Notes: generated by a model from the sequence alone, not told the origin. A stretch of 26,791 nt of DNA from Basidiobolus ranarum (GCA_040143965.1 JASJQH010000129.1:1-26791), one strand, 5' to 3'; shown: positions 11,069-21,065, counted from the stretch's first letter. A program made the numbers and translations.

Positions 11069-12160
11069 TTAAATATAGATGGCTCTTAGAGCTACAACAG
11101 CCACTTCCTTGATGACTTTTCCTTGTGCCCCAACGATTATTTTCTATTTTAATTGGTTAAGACTGTGACTGTCGTTTGAAGAGGAAAGCACTTACCTTCT
11201 GACTGGGCTTAGATAGAGATATTAACCACTCATAAGTAGATAAGATTGTGGATGCATGGTCCACTTTGACTTATAATTTTACCTCAACATCAAATAGACC
11301 AATGTTGTACAACGCTGAGGCGTAAATGGCTCTTAAAAAGTGGAGATTCTGCTTTTGGAAGTGTTTTGCAGTTTCACAAAGGCATTTAGCTCAGTGTGTA
11401 TTTTCAATGAACTTTGGAGCAAAACTCAATACTGACAATGATTTTTGTTTGTTGTGGAATAGTGAGTGCCCCAAAATCAATGAAATTGTGCAGAGTCACT
11501 GATTTTGAGTAGATGATATGCAATTGTCAGATTATCAATGACTTACCTCAGCCTGTTCTTATTAGGATTAACACCTCTAAAAATACCTTATTAAGTTCCA
11601 AGGGATTTTCTTTTCAAACTTCTTATGCGATACAAGTCGTGTATCTTTTCCAGTCATAATGCCAAGAATATGCTCTCGGGTTGTTTGTGGTTTGGTGGAA
11701 ACAATTAAAATCTAGTATAATTCAGTCAGATTCAGTAGCAATATTGTAAGCAAATCTTAATAAAGCCTACTTCATCGTCAACTAGATTATTAACCATGGT
11801 GGATGTGCCTGTGTTGACTGCACCGACAACCGCTACATGAAGTAAACATGTGTTCAATGGTTGCTCGATATTTTCATAAACCTTAGGTAGTTTCACTCGC
11901 ATCTCAATTGTATAACATATGAGAAGATCATTGGAGGGAAAGTTTTGTTAAATTTGTAAATACCTAGTTGTGAAGATCACTTGACCAGTTCTAGAGACCA
12001 GTGGTGGAGGTTTGTATGTTTTGCTTTGAACATTTTTGGGTTTCCTTGAGTAGGAGCTGACTGGACAATGTTTTGAGAAGAGATGTGTTTTATTGAAGAT
12101 ATTTTTCCCTCATTCAAGTTCAAAATTTCCCTTGACTTTCTCCCAAGTTGGCTGGGGTTT
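11069..12160 (-). pseudogene. Decayed Era-type GTPase gene (mitochondrial Era family)
   Basis: Read on the minus strand, pieces of an Era GTPase appear in the correct order. First is a leader ending in NIEQPLNTCLLHVAVVGA, then the G1 region (11799-11823) reading GAVNTGTST where the family has GxPNxGKST. The G2 region follows as STKPQTTREHILGIMTG (about 11656-11705). A SALYNIG segment with YASALYN spacing lies at about 11299-11321, and a C-terminal KH-domain piece reads IIVGAQGKVIKEV (11069-11143). Between them the frame shifts, stops interrupt it, the DxxG (DTPG) motif is replaced by unrelated sequence, and no intact NKxD remains. Two intron-like segments survive with good ends: 11770-11712 (GTAGGC...CTAG) and 11195-11144 (GTAAGT...ATAG). 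It is therefore not a processed copy but a gene that decayed in place or a DNA-level duplicate. The upstream limit is uncertain; leader-like sequence may reach about 12160 or beyond. Confidence 0.85.
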
Positions 12161-12829
12161 TCTGTAAGAAGTGTTTATGGTTGATATCAAAGGTTTATCC
12201 CTATTTATACTATCCTCCAGCCTTTTGAAATTCCTCACTTTACATATCTTTTTGTAAAGGGGTTTCCAATGATATGCCTGCTCTTTGCTCGAGACATAAT
12301 CCCGTATTGTCTAGTTGTAGTGTAGAATGCGACGTTCGAAAAAATAGTCACATATCATGGAGTTTATCATGTGGAACAAAAAGATCAAAACGAGTGAGAG
12401 TGTGCTGACTCTTACTGCCAGTCGTAAGTGCCATCCTTAATGTCTCTTTCAAAGTAGAAGATTTTTATCTACTAAATATGGATAAATATCGAAACTACTT
12501 AGGATGTTCCTTAATGTAAATAAATCTATTATTCTAATGTTTTGCCTGTTGTTTCAGTGCCATCACTTTGTCCAATCAAGGTCCTGTTTCTATGCTGGTG
12601 GAGGTAGAATAATGTGAAACTACGGCTTTTGCCTTCCGCATGTATGTAAATATTTCAATATAATAATGATTAGTCTAAGATGATGAATTCCTATAGTAAT
12701 GAAGTCAAACAGCTTAGTGCACTCATACACAACATAATTTAGATACTACTCAGTTTAGAGTAAACAGGTATCAAATGAGTATGGTGATGTATGATAGCAG
12801 TGATGTCAATGCATACTATGTTAGACCCT
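12161..12829. other. Spacer, possibly containing more decayed coding sequence
   Basis: No intact frame is present. A minus-strand piece around 12350-12440 reads RMALTTGSKSQHTLTRFDLF before a stop and might be a remnant of a first exon, but no family match can be made by eye. Confidence 0.35.
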
Positions 12830-13349
12830 CGAAGTCTCCATTGTGACATATAGTGACACGAACGTGAGCAAGAGCCTTTTCTTTGAGAGCCACGCTTCAC
12901 TGATGCTCGATATGGTTCCGGTCGTCTGTTCAGAGGAGATGTTAATCCAGTTGGAGTTTACAGTAGGATCGTTCAGAGTAAAACACTTCTAAGGACAAAG
13001 ATCAACAATTTCATCATCAACAAACGTTAATATTACCCTTATTTTCACCGCAAGTAGGTAATGTAATAATGGAAGTAGGTGAGAAATGAGCAGTAAAAAT
13101 GGTACTTGCCAAATCAGTAAGTTCGGGGAATTTGAGAATAATAATACTGTACACGCAGAGATGAAAGATATCTCCATCAGGAAGCTGGTTGATACGAATG
13201 GTAGGAACGTTGAGGGGGAAATAGTTTGGATCCATTTCAGCCTTAGGAAGTCGTTGTCAGTTGCTTCACTTAAAAAACAAATGCTTCATCAGAGGTAGCC
13301 GGCGAGTGTTTAGAATTGTGGTATCAATATCAAAGCCAAATCTACGCAT
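12830..13349 (-). pseudogene. Decayed or disrupted gene of unknown family
   Basis: On the minus strand a frame opens at 13349 (MRRFGFDIDTTILN), runs into two nearby stops, and resumes in the same frame at 13235 with MDPNYFPLNVPTIRINQLPD, continuing for 71 codons. Further on, a different frame (about 12970-12830) carries FTLNDPTVNSNWINISSEQ and SSISEAWLSKKR without stops for about 55 codons. A segment with GTAATA...CCTTAG ends (48 nt, around 13026-12979) lies between them, but splicing it does not restore one frame. The residue mix looks like protein rather than noise, so I read this as one interrupted gene. I do not recognise the family. A functional gene starting at 13235 with an unusual splice pattern is the main alternative. 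Confidence 0.45.
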
Positions 13350-13700
13350 TGGTTTTCACCCGGATCCCCATTCCCTAAATCGCAGATTATGGTTTTTATG
13401 CATTAAAACCAATTTATGCCTAAAAGCTAAATAAATTATATGGTTTGATTGACAAATTCGTTCCAACAATAGTGGTATGCAAAGGGCCAAGTAATATGCC
13501 TACCTCTGCCCGAGAATCAAGTTAACAATGATTAGGCTCGCTCTTTACTGCAGAGTAAAATTCACGAACTCTTTAGGCAACGTATCTACCGTTAAACCAG
13601 TCCTCAATATAAATACAAATGGCACCGTCTACAACAGGAATCTCCAGAGTTCCTCTCTTCACAACATCACTAATCATTCGAGATCATACCCTTAAGAATT
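13350..13700. other. Chitosanase promoter region
   Basis: This region lies upstream of the chitosanase start and also behind the decayed minus-strand gene. The only regulatory signal I can point to is the TATA-like box at 13607-13615. Confidence 0.55.
13607..13615 (+). promoter_or_regulatory. TATA-like box of the chitosanase gene
   Basis: ATATAAATA lies 86 bases upstream of the ATG at 13701. The same core, ATATAAATAC, recurs at a similar place before the C2-domain gene. Confidence 0.55.
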
Positions 13701-14822
13701 ATGTATTCAAAGACAGTCCTGTCAGTTACTTCAGTTATTATGTTTATTGGGGTGCATGGTGCCAAGTTCGATTATTGCAAAGAAGAATTCGCCAAAAGTA
13801 CCTCAAACTGTCGAATGTTCGACTTTCCGGTTAGAGCACAGTCTTTGTGCGCACCAAAACTTCCCTCAAATTATCGCATGACCCTTCAGATGGAGACAAT
13901 CGATCCTAGAACAAAAAAAATGATTCGACTGATAACTAACGTATTTGAACACGCTAGCAAAATCATTAATTATGGTTTCTGTGAGAATATTGGAGATCAG
14001 CGTGGATTTACATGTGGCACCGTTGGCTTCACCACTGGGACCGGTGACCTGTACACCGTGGTAGAGGAGTATGAAAAACGGCTAGGGGCAGAAACCGGAT
14101 TCTCAAAGTACCGTCCAGAGCTTCGAAAGCTAGCAAGCCATTCTGATTGTAGTATTCCAGACGGGGATGTTAGTAAATTGGCTGCTTTTGCAGAATTATG
14201 GAAGCGAGAGTCATGTTTGTCGGAGTTTCGCAGCGTTCAGGATGATGTTGCAGATACGATTTATTATTTACCAGCAGTGCAATTGGCAGCTGAGGCAGGT
14301 GTTACTTCAAGCCTTGGCAAAGCGATATTTTATGATACAGCAGTTCAACATGGATGGGAGGAGGACGACGGCTTGAGTCTACTGACAATCATCAACCTTA
14401 CAGGTCCAAAGGCTACTTCTAGCGAGCAAGAATATTTAGAGCGATTCCTGGTTGTGCGAAGAAAATTGTTGTGTTGTTATCCAGATGATGTTTGGCCTGA
14501 TTCCGCTGATAGAGTCAGTGACTTGATGGATCTTGCACGCCTGGGTGATCTCGAGTTCAAAAACACTATACGACTGAATGCTTACGAAACAACGATCACG
14601 GGTAAAGAAGATTTATTTGTTCCCTGTGCAAATCCCCCTAGTAGGCCCTCCGTTCCAGACACAGGTCTTGAACCATTCCGTAATCGGACACCAACCAACG
14701 AGGTTAAATCTGTCCCTGGCGAAGAATTTGATCTTCCCTATGATGCGTTGTCAACAGGGATGCGAACCTTGCCAACGATCGCTTTCTCTCTACTCATCAT
14801 TGCTACCTCATTTGGGCTCTAA
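13701..14822 (+). CDS. GH46 chitosanase, secreted and probably GPI-anchored
   Basis: This single-exon gene encodes a 373-residue family 46 chitosanase, which cuts beta-1,4 links in chitosan. Residues 1-20 form a signal peptide with likely cleavage after VHG. The catalytic core starts near residue 75. FE83HASK and ENIGD99QRGFTCGTVGFTTGTGD align with the region holding Glu22 and Asp40 of Streptomyces N174 chitosanase, so E83 is the probable acid and D99 the probable base. Later family blocks are PAVQLAAEAGV, KAIFYDTAVQHGW and FLVVRRKLLCCYPDDVWPDSADRVSDL. After about residue 315 comes a Pro/Ser/Thr-rich linker, then a tail (TLPTIAFSLLIIATSFGL, preceded by DALSTG) that fits a GPI-anchor signal. 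ATG 13701 is chosen because it begins the signal peptide; an overlapping frame from 13619 is a shadow. In a chitosan-walled fungus the likely role is cell-wall remodelling; that is inferred. Confidence 0.93.
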   Translation: MYSKTVLSVTSVIMFIGVHGAKFDYCKEEFAKSTSNCRMFDFPVRAQSLCAPKLPSNYRMTLQMETIDPRTKKMIRLITNVFEHASKIINYGFCENIGDQRGFTCGTVGFTTGTGDLYTVVEEYEKRLGAETGFSKYRPELRKLASHSDCSIPDGDVSKLAAFAELWKRESCLSEFRSVQDDVADTIYYLPAVQLAAEAGVTSSLGKAIFYDTAVQHGWEEDDGLSLLTIINLTGPKATSSEQEYLERFLVVRRKLLCCYPDDVWPDSADRVSDLMDLARLGDLEFKNTIRLNAYETTITGKEDLFVPCANPPSRPSVPDTGLEPFRNRTPTNEVKSVPGEEFDLPYDALSTGMRTLPTIAFSLLIIATSFGL

Positions 14823-15213
14823 TAGCATCCAGACTCCTGTTTATTACTACTATTATTACAAATATTTATATTATTTATCACTCTTATGTTGATAAGTATT
14901 AAGATTTCTTTGTACCTTTCATTAATATGACGTAACATAGAATTAAATCACTGGGTCGTCAATAGTTGGTCGACATAGCAACGTCACCGTTTTGTTTTAT
15001 GATAAGATGACGTTCAAGGATATTTGAATGGGTTTGTGATATTGATTGTTATTAGCATTCAATACTGAATTAGACAAAAAGTGGGCGGTGACAAGATAAT
15101 TCTTAATGTCGTAAGCGGTCTTACTTGATTGGTGTATACGATCACTTGGTTGAAATATAAATACATGGTGGGAAGCTATCCTGCTTGCCAAGCCACTTTT
15201 ACAATTGAACAAT
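14823..15213. other. Spacer between chitosanase and C2-domain gene
   Basis: No gene is seen. It begins with an ATT-rich 3' flank (TACTACTATTATTAC, about 14846-14860) and ends with the TATA-like box at 15155-15163. Confidence 0.55.
15155..15163 (+). promoter_or_regulatory. TATA-like box of the C2-domain gene
   Basis: ATATAAATA lies 59 bases upstream of the ATG at 15214, inside the string GAAATATAAATACATGG. The nearer ATG at 15164 is followed by a short frame and is not used in the model. Confidence 0.55.
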
Positions 15214-15594
15214 ATGCCCCGCGGTACTCTACACATCTTTGCTATCGAAGGCAAAAGCTTGAAAAATGTCGAATTTCTCGGTAAAAGCGATCCGTACTTG
15301 GTACTCCACGTTGATAGCGCCTATAAGCAACAAACCGATTCCAAGAAAGACACTCTAAATCCCGCCTGGCAACAAAGGTTCACCTTCGATATCTACGAAG
15401 GCAACAATGAATTACTACTGGAATGCTTTGATAAGGAAAGTCACGGTAAAGATGAGCTTATCGGCTCTACTTCCATTCCACTTGATGAAGTCTTTGGTAC
15501 CGACACTGAAGTAGACAAATGGTATACTATTCAGGATAAAAAAGGGAAAGACTGTGGTGAAATTCACTTGGCTCTGAAATTCGCTCGTCAGTAA
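15214..15594 (+). CDS. Small single C2-domain protein
   Basis: An intronless 126-residue protein made almost wholly of one C2 domain, a fold that binds membrane phospholipids, often with calcium. It begins PRGTLHIFAIEGKSLKN, the usual first strand. It has the diagnostic GKSDPYLVL (D26), then TLNPAWQQRFTFDI, the FDKESHGKDELIG loop (D73, E75, D80) and the final strands CGEIHLALKFA. The second loop keeps acidic residues but reads D-x-E rather than D-x-D, and the acidic residue expected before the GKSDPY motif is weak, so calcium affinity may be low. No transmembrane part or other domain is present. Similar stand-alone C2 proteins are common in fungi and plants; a specific role cannot be given. 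An upstream TTG at 15205 is in frame, but ATG 15214 is the natural start. Confidence 0.9.
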   Translation: MPRGTLHIFAIEGKSLKNVEFLGKSDPYLVLHVDSAYKQQTDSKKDTLNPAWQQRFTFDIYEGNNELLLECFDKESHGKDELIGSTSIPLDEVFGTDTEVDKWYTIQDKKGKDCGEIHLALKFARQ

Positions 15595-16129
15595 ATGCTA
15601 TGTTTAGTATAAAAATAAAATACATAATTATTACTTATTTAGCATGTCAATTTAGTTTACTGTTTTGCATTTGGCTTCAATAATAATTAGATTAACATTG
15701 CCAAAAAAAACTACATCTGAGTAGAAAGCTCATAAAATTTAATTTATTGTTTAGTTTATGGCATAATGGGGAAGATGCCTCCATAGTTTCTGGGGAAAGA
15801 TGGTGAGAGTGAAAAGATAAACTGAATTGCCATCATTTCACCCCATCGCTCAAATTTACTGCCCGCATCACGTGACTAAATATGAGTCCCCAATCTTAAT
15901 TCCCCAACAACGTGTGGAGATGAACGTTTTGTTGTAGTTCGTTCAATCCACTGTTTGTGCCCAACGAAAGTTTTCAAAGGTATCGTCAGATTTATTACCT
16001 TTTTTTTTGAATTGATTAGACTATTAGGAAATATCTTTGTACTTTCTATTACTTGAACTCTACCTCGGTTCTTTAACGTATCAAACACATTCCCTAACAA
16101 TTACCTCTTTGATTTAACTACTATAGAAA
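15595..16129. other. Spacer and ATP4 promoter
   Basis: No gene is seen. The left side has an AT-rich 3' flank with AATAAA-like strings (around 15614-15625). A CACGTG box lies at 15868-15876 (separate entry). A T-run and TC-rich stretch lead into the ATP4 start. Confidence 0.55.
15868..15876. promoter_or_regulatory. CACGTG E-box upstream of ATP4
   Basis: TCACGTGAC, a Cbf1/bHLH-type site, lies 254 bases upstream of the ATP4 start. In yeasts CACGTG sites are frequent upstream of respiratory and sulphur genes. Function here is inferred from the motif alone. Confidence 0.4.
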
Positions 16130-16994
16130 ATGGCTTCCAGATTAACTACCAGAACTATTCCTGGTATGTATTATTAGTAAACACGGATTCGTGGCACTTT
16201 CGAAACTTTTACTCATTAACAACCATTCTAGCCCTCAGAAATCTTGCAACGACCTCTTCTGTCGCTGCTAGACGCTCTGTCGCTTCTACCATGGTCAGAA
16301 ACTACGCCACCACCAAAGAAGGTTTGATATTCTCTTTCGGGCTGTTATTAGAATTGAAGCTAATTCTTAGCATATATCTTTAGAGAAGCAAGTCGAGCCT
16401 CAACAAAAAGCCCAAAGCATCATTGATGCACTTCCCGGAAACTCTTTCATCAGTAAGACTGGATACATCACCGTCGGTGCTGGTATCATCACCTGGGCTA
16501 TTTCCAAGGAGATTTATGTTTTCAATGAAGAAACTTTGGTTTTGGGTTCCTTCATCGGTATGGTTACCTATCTTCTTAAGATCATGAAGCAACCCTACAA
16601 CGAATGGGCTGAGGGTCATATTAACCGAGTTCGGGATATTCTGGTCCAAGCTCGTGAAGAACACAAAGTTAGTGTCAATGAAAGAGTCGAGGATGTTAAC
16701 CAACTTCAAGACATCGTTGATGTTACCAAGAACCTGTTCATCATGTCCAAGGAAATGGCCCGCCTTGAAGCTGAAGCATTCGAACTTAAGCAATCCGCCG
16801 CTGTTTCAGGCGAAATCAAGAGCGTTCTCGACTCTTGGGTTAGATATGAAAACTCAGTTCGCGAGAGAGAACAAAAGGAACTCGCTGAAAGTGTTATTGA
16901 GGCAGTCAAGGCTCGTCTCACTGACCCCAAGACTCAAGATGAAATCCTCGCCCAATGCTTTACCGATGTTCAAAGAATTGCCGCTAGAGCTTAA
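16130..16994 (+). CDS. ATP4: Mitochondrial ATP synthase subunit 4 (subunit b)
   Basis: Subunit b of the F1Fo ATP synthase forms the peripheral stalk that ties F1 to the membrane part in the inner mitochondrial membrane. Three exons (16130-16163, 16232-16321, 16384-16994) join in phase 1 at both introns and give 244 residues, equal to yeast Atp4. The N-terminus (MASRLTTRTIPALRN...ARRSVAST...RNYAT) is a typical Arg/Ser/Thr-rich, acid-free mitochondrial presequence, with a likely cut before residue 42. KAQSIIDALPGNSFISKTGY and the two hydrophobic segments (TVGAGIITWAISKEIYVF and TLVLGSFIGMVTYLL) match fungal subunit b. A long charged helical stalk follows, ending DPKTQDEILAQCFTDVQRI. Intron 2 starts with the weaker donor GTTTGA, while intron 1 has GTATGT. 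Confidence 0.96.
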
Positions 16995-17297
16995 CTTTCC
17001 TTGGTAAATCTTTCCACTTGTTTGTTAACCATTTTACATACTTTCGCATCATATGGTCCAAAGTGAATCCACAGTTCCTGGATCCCGTCTTAACTACGAT
17101 CAATGATTACATTTAATTAAAGATTTAAAGTTATTCACACACTCACACACACTTGCACTCCAAACTACAATGACATGAATCATTTCATTTTGTATATTTA
17201 TTCTGTAATGCTCTATTTGTCATGCTTTCTACAAGTTACTTTGGATCAGATATTTAAGGACATTGGAGAGATGAGTAAGTTTAGCTTGGTTTCACAT
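16995..17297. other. Convergent spacer between ATP4 and the phosphatase-like gene
   Basis: Both genes end into this gap. It contains a short CA-rich tract (CACACACTCACACACAC, about 17137-17152) and AT-rich DNA. No coding signal is present. Confidence 0.6.
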
Positions 17298-18330
17298 TCA
17301 TGTTTCAGTACTAGAGGAGGCAATTGCTGCAGGCTCGTATATTTTGGTACGTATGTACTCGCGTATATCATTGGTATCGGCATTCAAAATATCTTCCAAA
17401 TAGGACTTCACGTTTAGCAATTCCTTGTCATTTTCGTCACCTTTGACGAATTCGCGTAAGCATATATGATTGTGGGGCTGGAGCTGGCCTTTGTGTTCAC
17501 TATCATCAATTAGGATTGTATTGGTACTGTTCCAATGAGGATATTTTTCCCATACCCAAGATAAATCCTTAACCACCTTGACTTTGCGATAATAGTTACT
17601 TTGACTTAAACGGAGGTGGGTTCTATTCCAGGCATTTATAAGTAGAGAATGTCGTTGTTGAAATACATGAAGAACCATTCGGTTAACATTATCGGGCATA
17701 GCGGAACTCCAAACCAGTACTGAAAAATTTTCCAAAATAAAGTCCACAAATTCGGGTACAAAGGGTCTTAGGTAGATGGCTTTGGTTTGTTTGTTACGGA
17801 CTCTAAGCTCATGTTGAGACGAGATTAAAACGAGAAATATAAAGTATTGGACTATTTGACAAGACTTACAGCAGTGTACCATTGAGATCGAGGATTAACA
17901 AATTTTTATGTAAATCGGTTTTGGTAGTTAAACATTTGAATACTAGCTTGGTAGAGTTGGTTTTACCATATGACTTATTTGCTGGCTTAGATGATGGCCT
18001 AGTGATATTTTCCGTTTTTCTACTTCCACCCTCTTTGTCAATTTGTTTAGTGACAATAACCCTTCTAGGTGGATTCCTACATTTTGTACTCTTTACTTTT
18101 TCTTTTTCAGTGTGGATTTCTCCAGTTTTTTCAGAGGAAAAGGATATATTGGCCAATTGGCGAGTTATCTCTCCTGTTCCATCGTTGAGACTAACCTTAC
18201 TAAGGTTAGATTCTACTTGCGGATTATCCATCGACAGATGTATAGCTCTACCAGCAAGTATAAAGGGAGAATTTGAACGTGTAGAGAATAAATTAAAATT
18301 CCAGAATCGAGCTTTAGCTAAAAGTGACAT
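17298..18330 (-). CDS. FCP1/NIF-like HAD phosphatase-domain protein, possibly mitochondrial
   Basis: Two minus-strand exons, 18330-17870 and 17802-17298, with a 67-nt intron (GTAAGT...CTTAG, phase 2), give 321 residues. The intron falls directly after the HAD signature, and only this acceptor restores the expected LLVRNK. The domain spans about residues 140-300: LLILDLNGTLL (D148 as nucleophile, N150 in place of the second Asp), YLRPFVPEFVDFI, VLVWSSAMPDNV, VKVVKDL (catalytic Lys) and TILIDDSEHK (acidic pair), then QPHNHICLREF. DLNGT is seen in a fungal branch of FCP1-domain proteins, so some activity may remain. The first 35 residues (MSLLAKARFWNF...FSTRS) are basic and hydroxylated and look like a mitochondrial presequence, recalling Tim50, but no transmembrane helix is clear. 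The middle (40-135) is low-complexity and charged. ATG 18330 is the first in frame. Confidence 0.85.
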
Positions 18331-20238
18331 TCTCGTGAGAACAGCTGCACAATTGATCAACCATTAATTCCCTAATATCAACAACATGTTGCTTCTGGCC
18401 AATCAAGTGGATCATGCACCCTGCAAAAAAAGAAGCATATTGCAACAGGATGGAAGTTTGATTCTTTTATCATTGTGACCAACCCCAATGGTCACCGTGA
18501 TAGAAGGCACTGCAAAGGGATCCAAGGGTCTTCTCCAGTTCAAATATGGCTTTAAGAAAGCACTAAGCAATTTTCAACAATCTGGTTGGACGCATGCAAT
18601 ATAACCAGATTTCTTCACATTTCCCTGCTGCTGTTCATTTGATCTACAATGAGCATGATTTATATATACAGATACACATCGATTGTGTGGCTGTACCTAA
18701 TGAATGAATGGGTGGATTCAATTGATTGCGAGACTCTAACACCCCAAATGTTTTAGAAGCAGTAGGACAGGGAGAGGTATTCCCGATAACGCTGAATATG
18801 GTGTATGCAGGGTGGGTAACTCAGAACAAGTTTATCTCTGGAGCTTGGCAGACCTCAAACTAGCAGTTCAATACAGCCACAATATAGTTGTCACCAGCAA
18901 CCCAAACCAGCATTCATTAGTCTAAGAAATGTTGAAGTCCATCTTGTTTAAAAGCCCTCACCATCTAGACTACGTTACTGCCACTTGCCCTTTCCAATAG
19001 AACAAGCTCAACTTGGATTGCGTATAGCGGGAACTCGTGTGTTCTACGATTGCCATACATCGCAGTAACTAGTATATAGAGTTGATTCAAATCTAACCAG
19101 TATATCAAGACATTGTGATTCCAACATAGCTGCCTTGTTACGATGAAACTTGGCCAACGATGTTCATCCAGAAATTGCCACTTGATGTTACTCCTCGTGT
19201 CCTATGCTGAAGACTCATCTTCTGTCTGGTGTGACACTCACTTGAAACCGTACTGCCAATGTAGTGAGGCTCGCATGATGAAAATCCGATTTCATTTTGT
19301 ATGTATTACGACTACAATTTGAACGATACCTATAGGGTTTAACCCCAAACTCCATATACAAATTGAAACCAAACCATCACTAACGTAACCTACAAATCTT
19401 CCATGAGAGACACAATGATTTACTAAAGAAAGGGTAATAGCCCCTAATCGTAGATATTCTTTCGGGACTTCCATTCCCACAACCAAGTCTAGATAAGTTA
19501 GCGTTGTAAGCAGTGGTGGTACACATAAATATACGAAAACTTCAATCTTTGCCTGTATTTGCAAGATCAGGTGATTTATAAATACGCCCATATGAAGAAC
19601 CCACCATTTATAGCATTTTCGCCAATAAAGTAAATATTGTACGTCGGAGAAAAGACGAGAAGAGGAACATTTGCTCACATTACACAGGGTGGTTTGTGTT
19701 TCTGACTTGGGCGGGTTAATTGAGTAACCTTTTAATTTGGGGACATCTCAGACTGGTGCTCATTTTTATGACAGAACCAGTGATGGAGAAACGGAGAATA
19801 TATCGCAAATACTCTACAAAACCATAATAATTAGTTCAGAGTGACGCAAAGAATGGTGAATTGGAAGCTACGGATACTTTGCAATGGTACAAGGGATACT
19901 GAGCAATTCCACGCTGTGTCGAGAGATCACAATAGATAGAACATTACTGAGTGACTGCCCAGGATTGAGATGGTTAAGGGTGCCATGGGTGCTTCGGGTG
20001 CTATGAATGTTTCTCATTCTTTAGGTTAAACCGTGTTGATTGTGAAACATTTCTATCTATCGTCATCTTGACAGAGTAAATTAGACTCTACGTTAGTTAT
20101 ATGTTCCTTAATATCGATGCAATGACACCACTGTAGCAACCTTCAGATATCAGTATTCTCCACCTCTTCTACACTGTTGGCCAATACTCTCCACCTCAAT
20201 AGAAATTCACGTGTGATTTAATAAGTTATGCCACCATT

Positions 20239-20265
20239 AAAAGCGTAAAAGCGTAAAAGCGTAAA
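20239..20265. repeat. 8-bp tandem repeat, unit AAAAGCGT, three copies
   Basis: Three head-to-tail copies of AAAAGCGT, ending in a partial AAA, within the gene-poor region. Confidence 0.85.
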
Positions 20266-20494
20266 TCCATTAATAATCTGCAAAAGGAACCGAAAAGTAT
20301 GGTTGATGCAAAAAGAGCTAAACGGAATCTATTTTTATTACTATCGGAATCTCGATAATTCTGATGGATTAAGAGATAGCAACTTGATCAGCAACTTTTG
20401 CTGTATATAAGCAATTTCTTGTTTTCATGGATTATTTCCAAATCACTTCATCGGCTTTTAGCTGAAACTCATGATAACTAATGGCTAGCTGGGT

Positions 20495-20525
20495 GGTTTT
20501 CACGGTTTTTGGTTTTCACGGTTTT
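20495..20525. repeat. 16-bp tandem duplication
   Basis: Two adjacent copies of GGTTTTCACGGTTTT(T); the second is one base shorter at its end. Confidence 0.85.
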
Positions 20526-20606
20526 CGCTGATAGCTAATTGGGACACTTAATCTCAATTAAGAACCAAAAGTACATGTGCTCATAATGAGGTTACTGGAA
20601 TGAACA

Positions 20607-20622
20607 AACCTAACCCTAACCC
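20607..20622. repeat. Telomere-like CCCTAA run
   Basis: AACCTAACCCTAACCC: about two and a half units of the common fungal telomere repeat, in the C-rich orientation on the + strand. Confidence 0.6.
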
Positions 20623-21065
20623 ACTCCAATGAATATTCAACACATCCACTTATGTACTATGTAGTCATCAAACCCTGGCCAATGGACACCGGCAGGATCT
20701 CGATTAGATCTTCCATGAGCTGCAGTGTTAATCTTCTAGGCCTAGACCATTCTTTTCTTCATGCAAGTTGAGATAGCTAGATATCACTTCCTTATTTGGG
20801 CTCAATCAGCTCAATCCTGTATGTATGAATGTGGTGAATAGATGTCTGAACAAGCCAGCTCAATGGTATTCATCACCACTTTCATATAAGGTATGAAAGC
20901 TGAACGAGCGAAGCTTCTACTGCTGCGATTATCAACGGAAGCCTCTTGTTTCACGTGGGTCCCTTGTGTAATTCAACACCCCCTCATTTTTAATTTTGGG
21001 GAGTAATCCCCAGGGTTATGGCAGCTAAGTAGGATCAGGATGGGATCTTGCCTCCTCTCACTGCC

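Noticed and set aside
13086-13298. A 70-codon frame on the + strand
   Set aside because: Antisense to the better protein-like minus-strand frames of the unnamed decayed gene.
16380-16793. A 137-codon frame on the - strand
   Set aside because: Antisense shadow of the ATP4 main exon.
17882-18367. A 161-codon frame on the + strand
   Set aside because: It is exactly antisense to exon 1 of the FCP1-like gene, which has domain motifs and correct splice phases; the + frame has no recognisable domain.
19292-19678. A 128-codon minus-strand frame
   Set aside because: It begins with a non-ATG codon, has no motif, and no splice partner could be found. Hydrophobic runs alone are not enough.
20239-20265. 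A CRISPR-like or other spaced repeat array
   Set aside because: The repeats are directly adjacent, short and without spacers; this is a eukaryotic nuclear locus and no cas-like gene is present.
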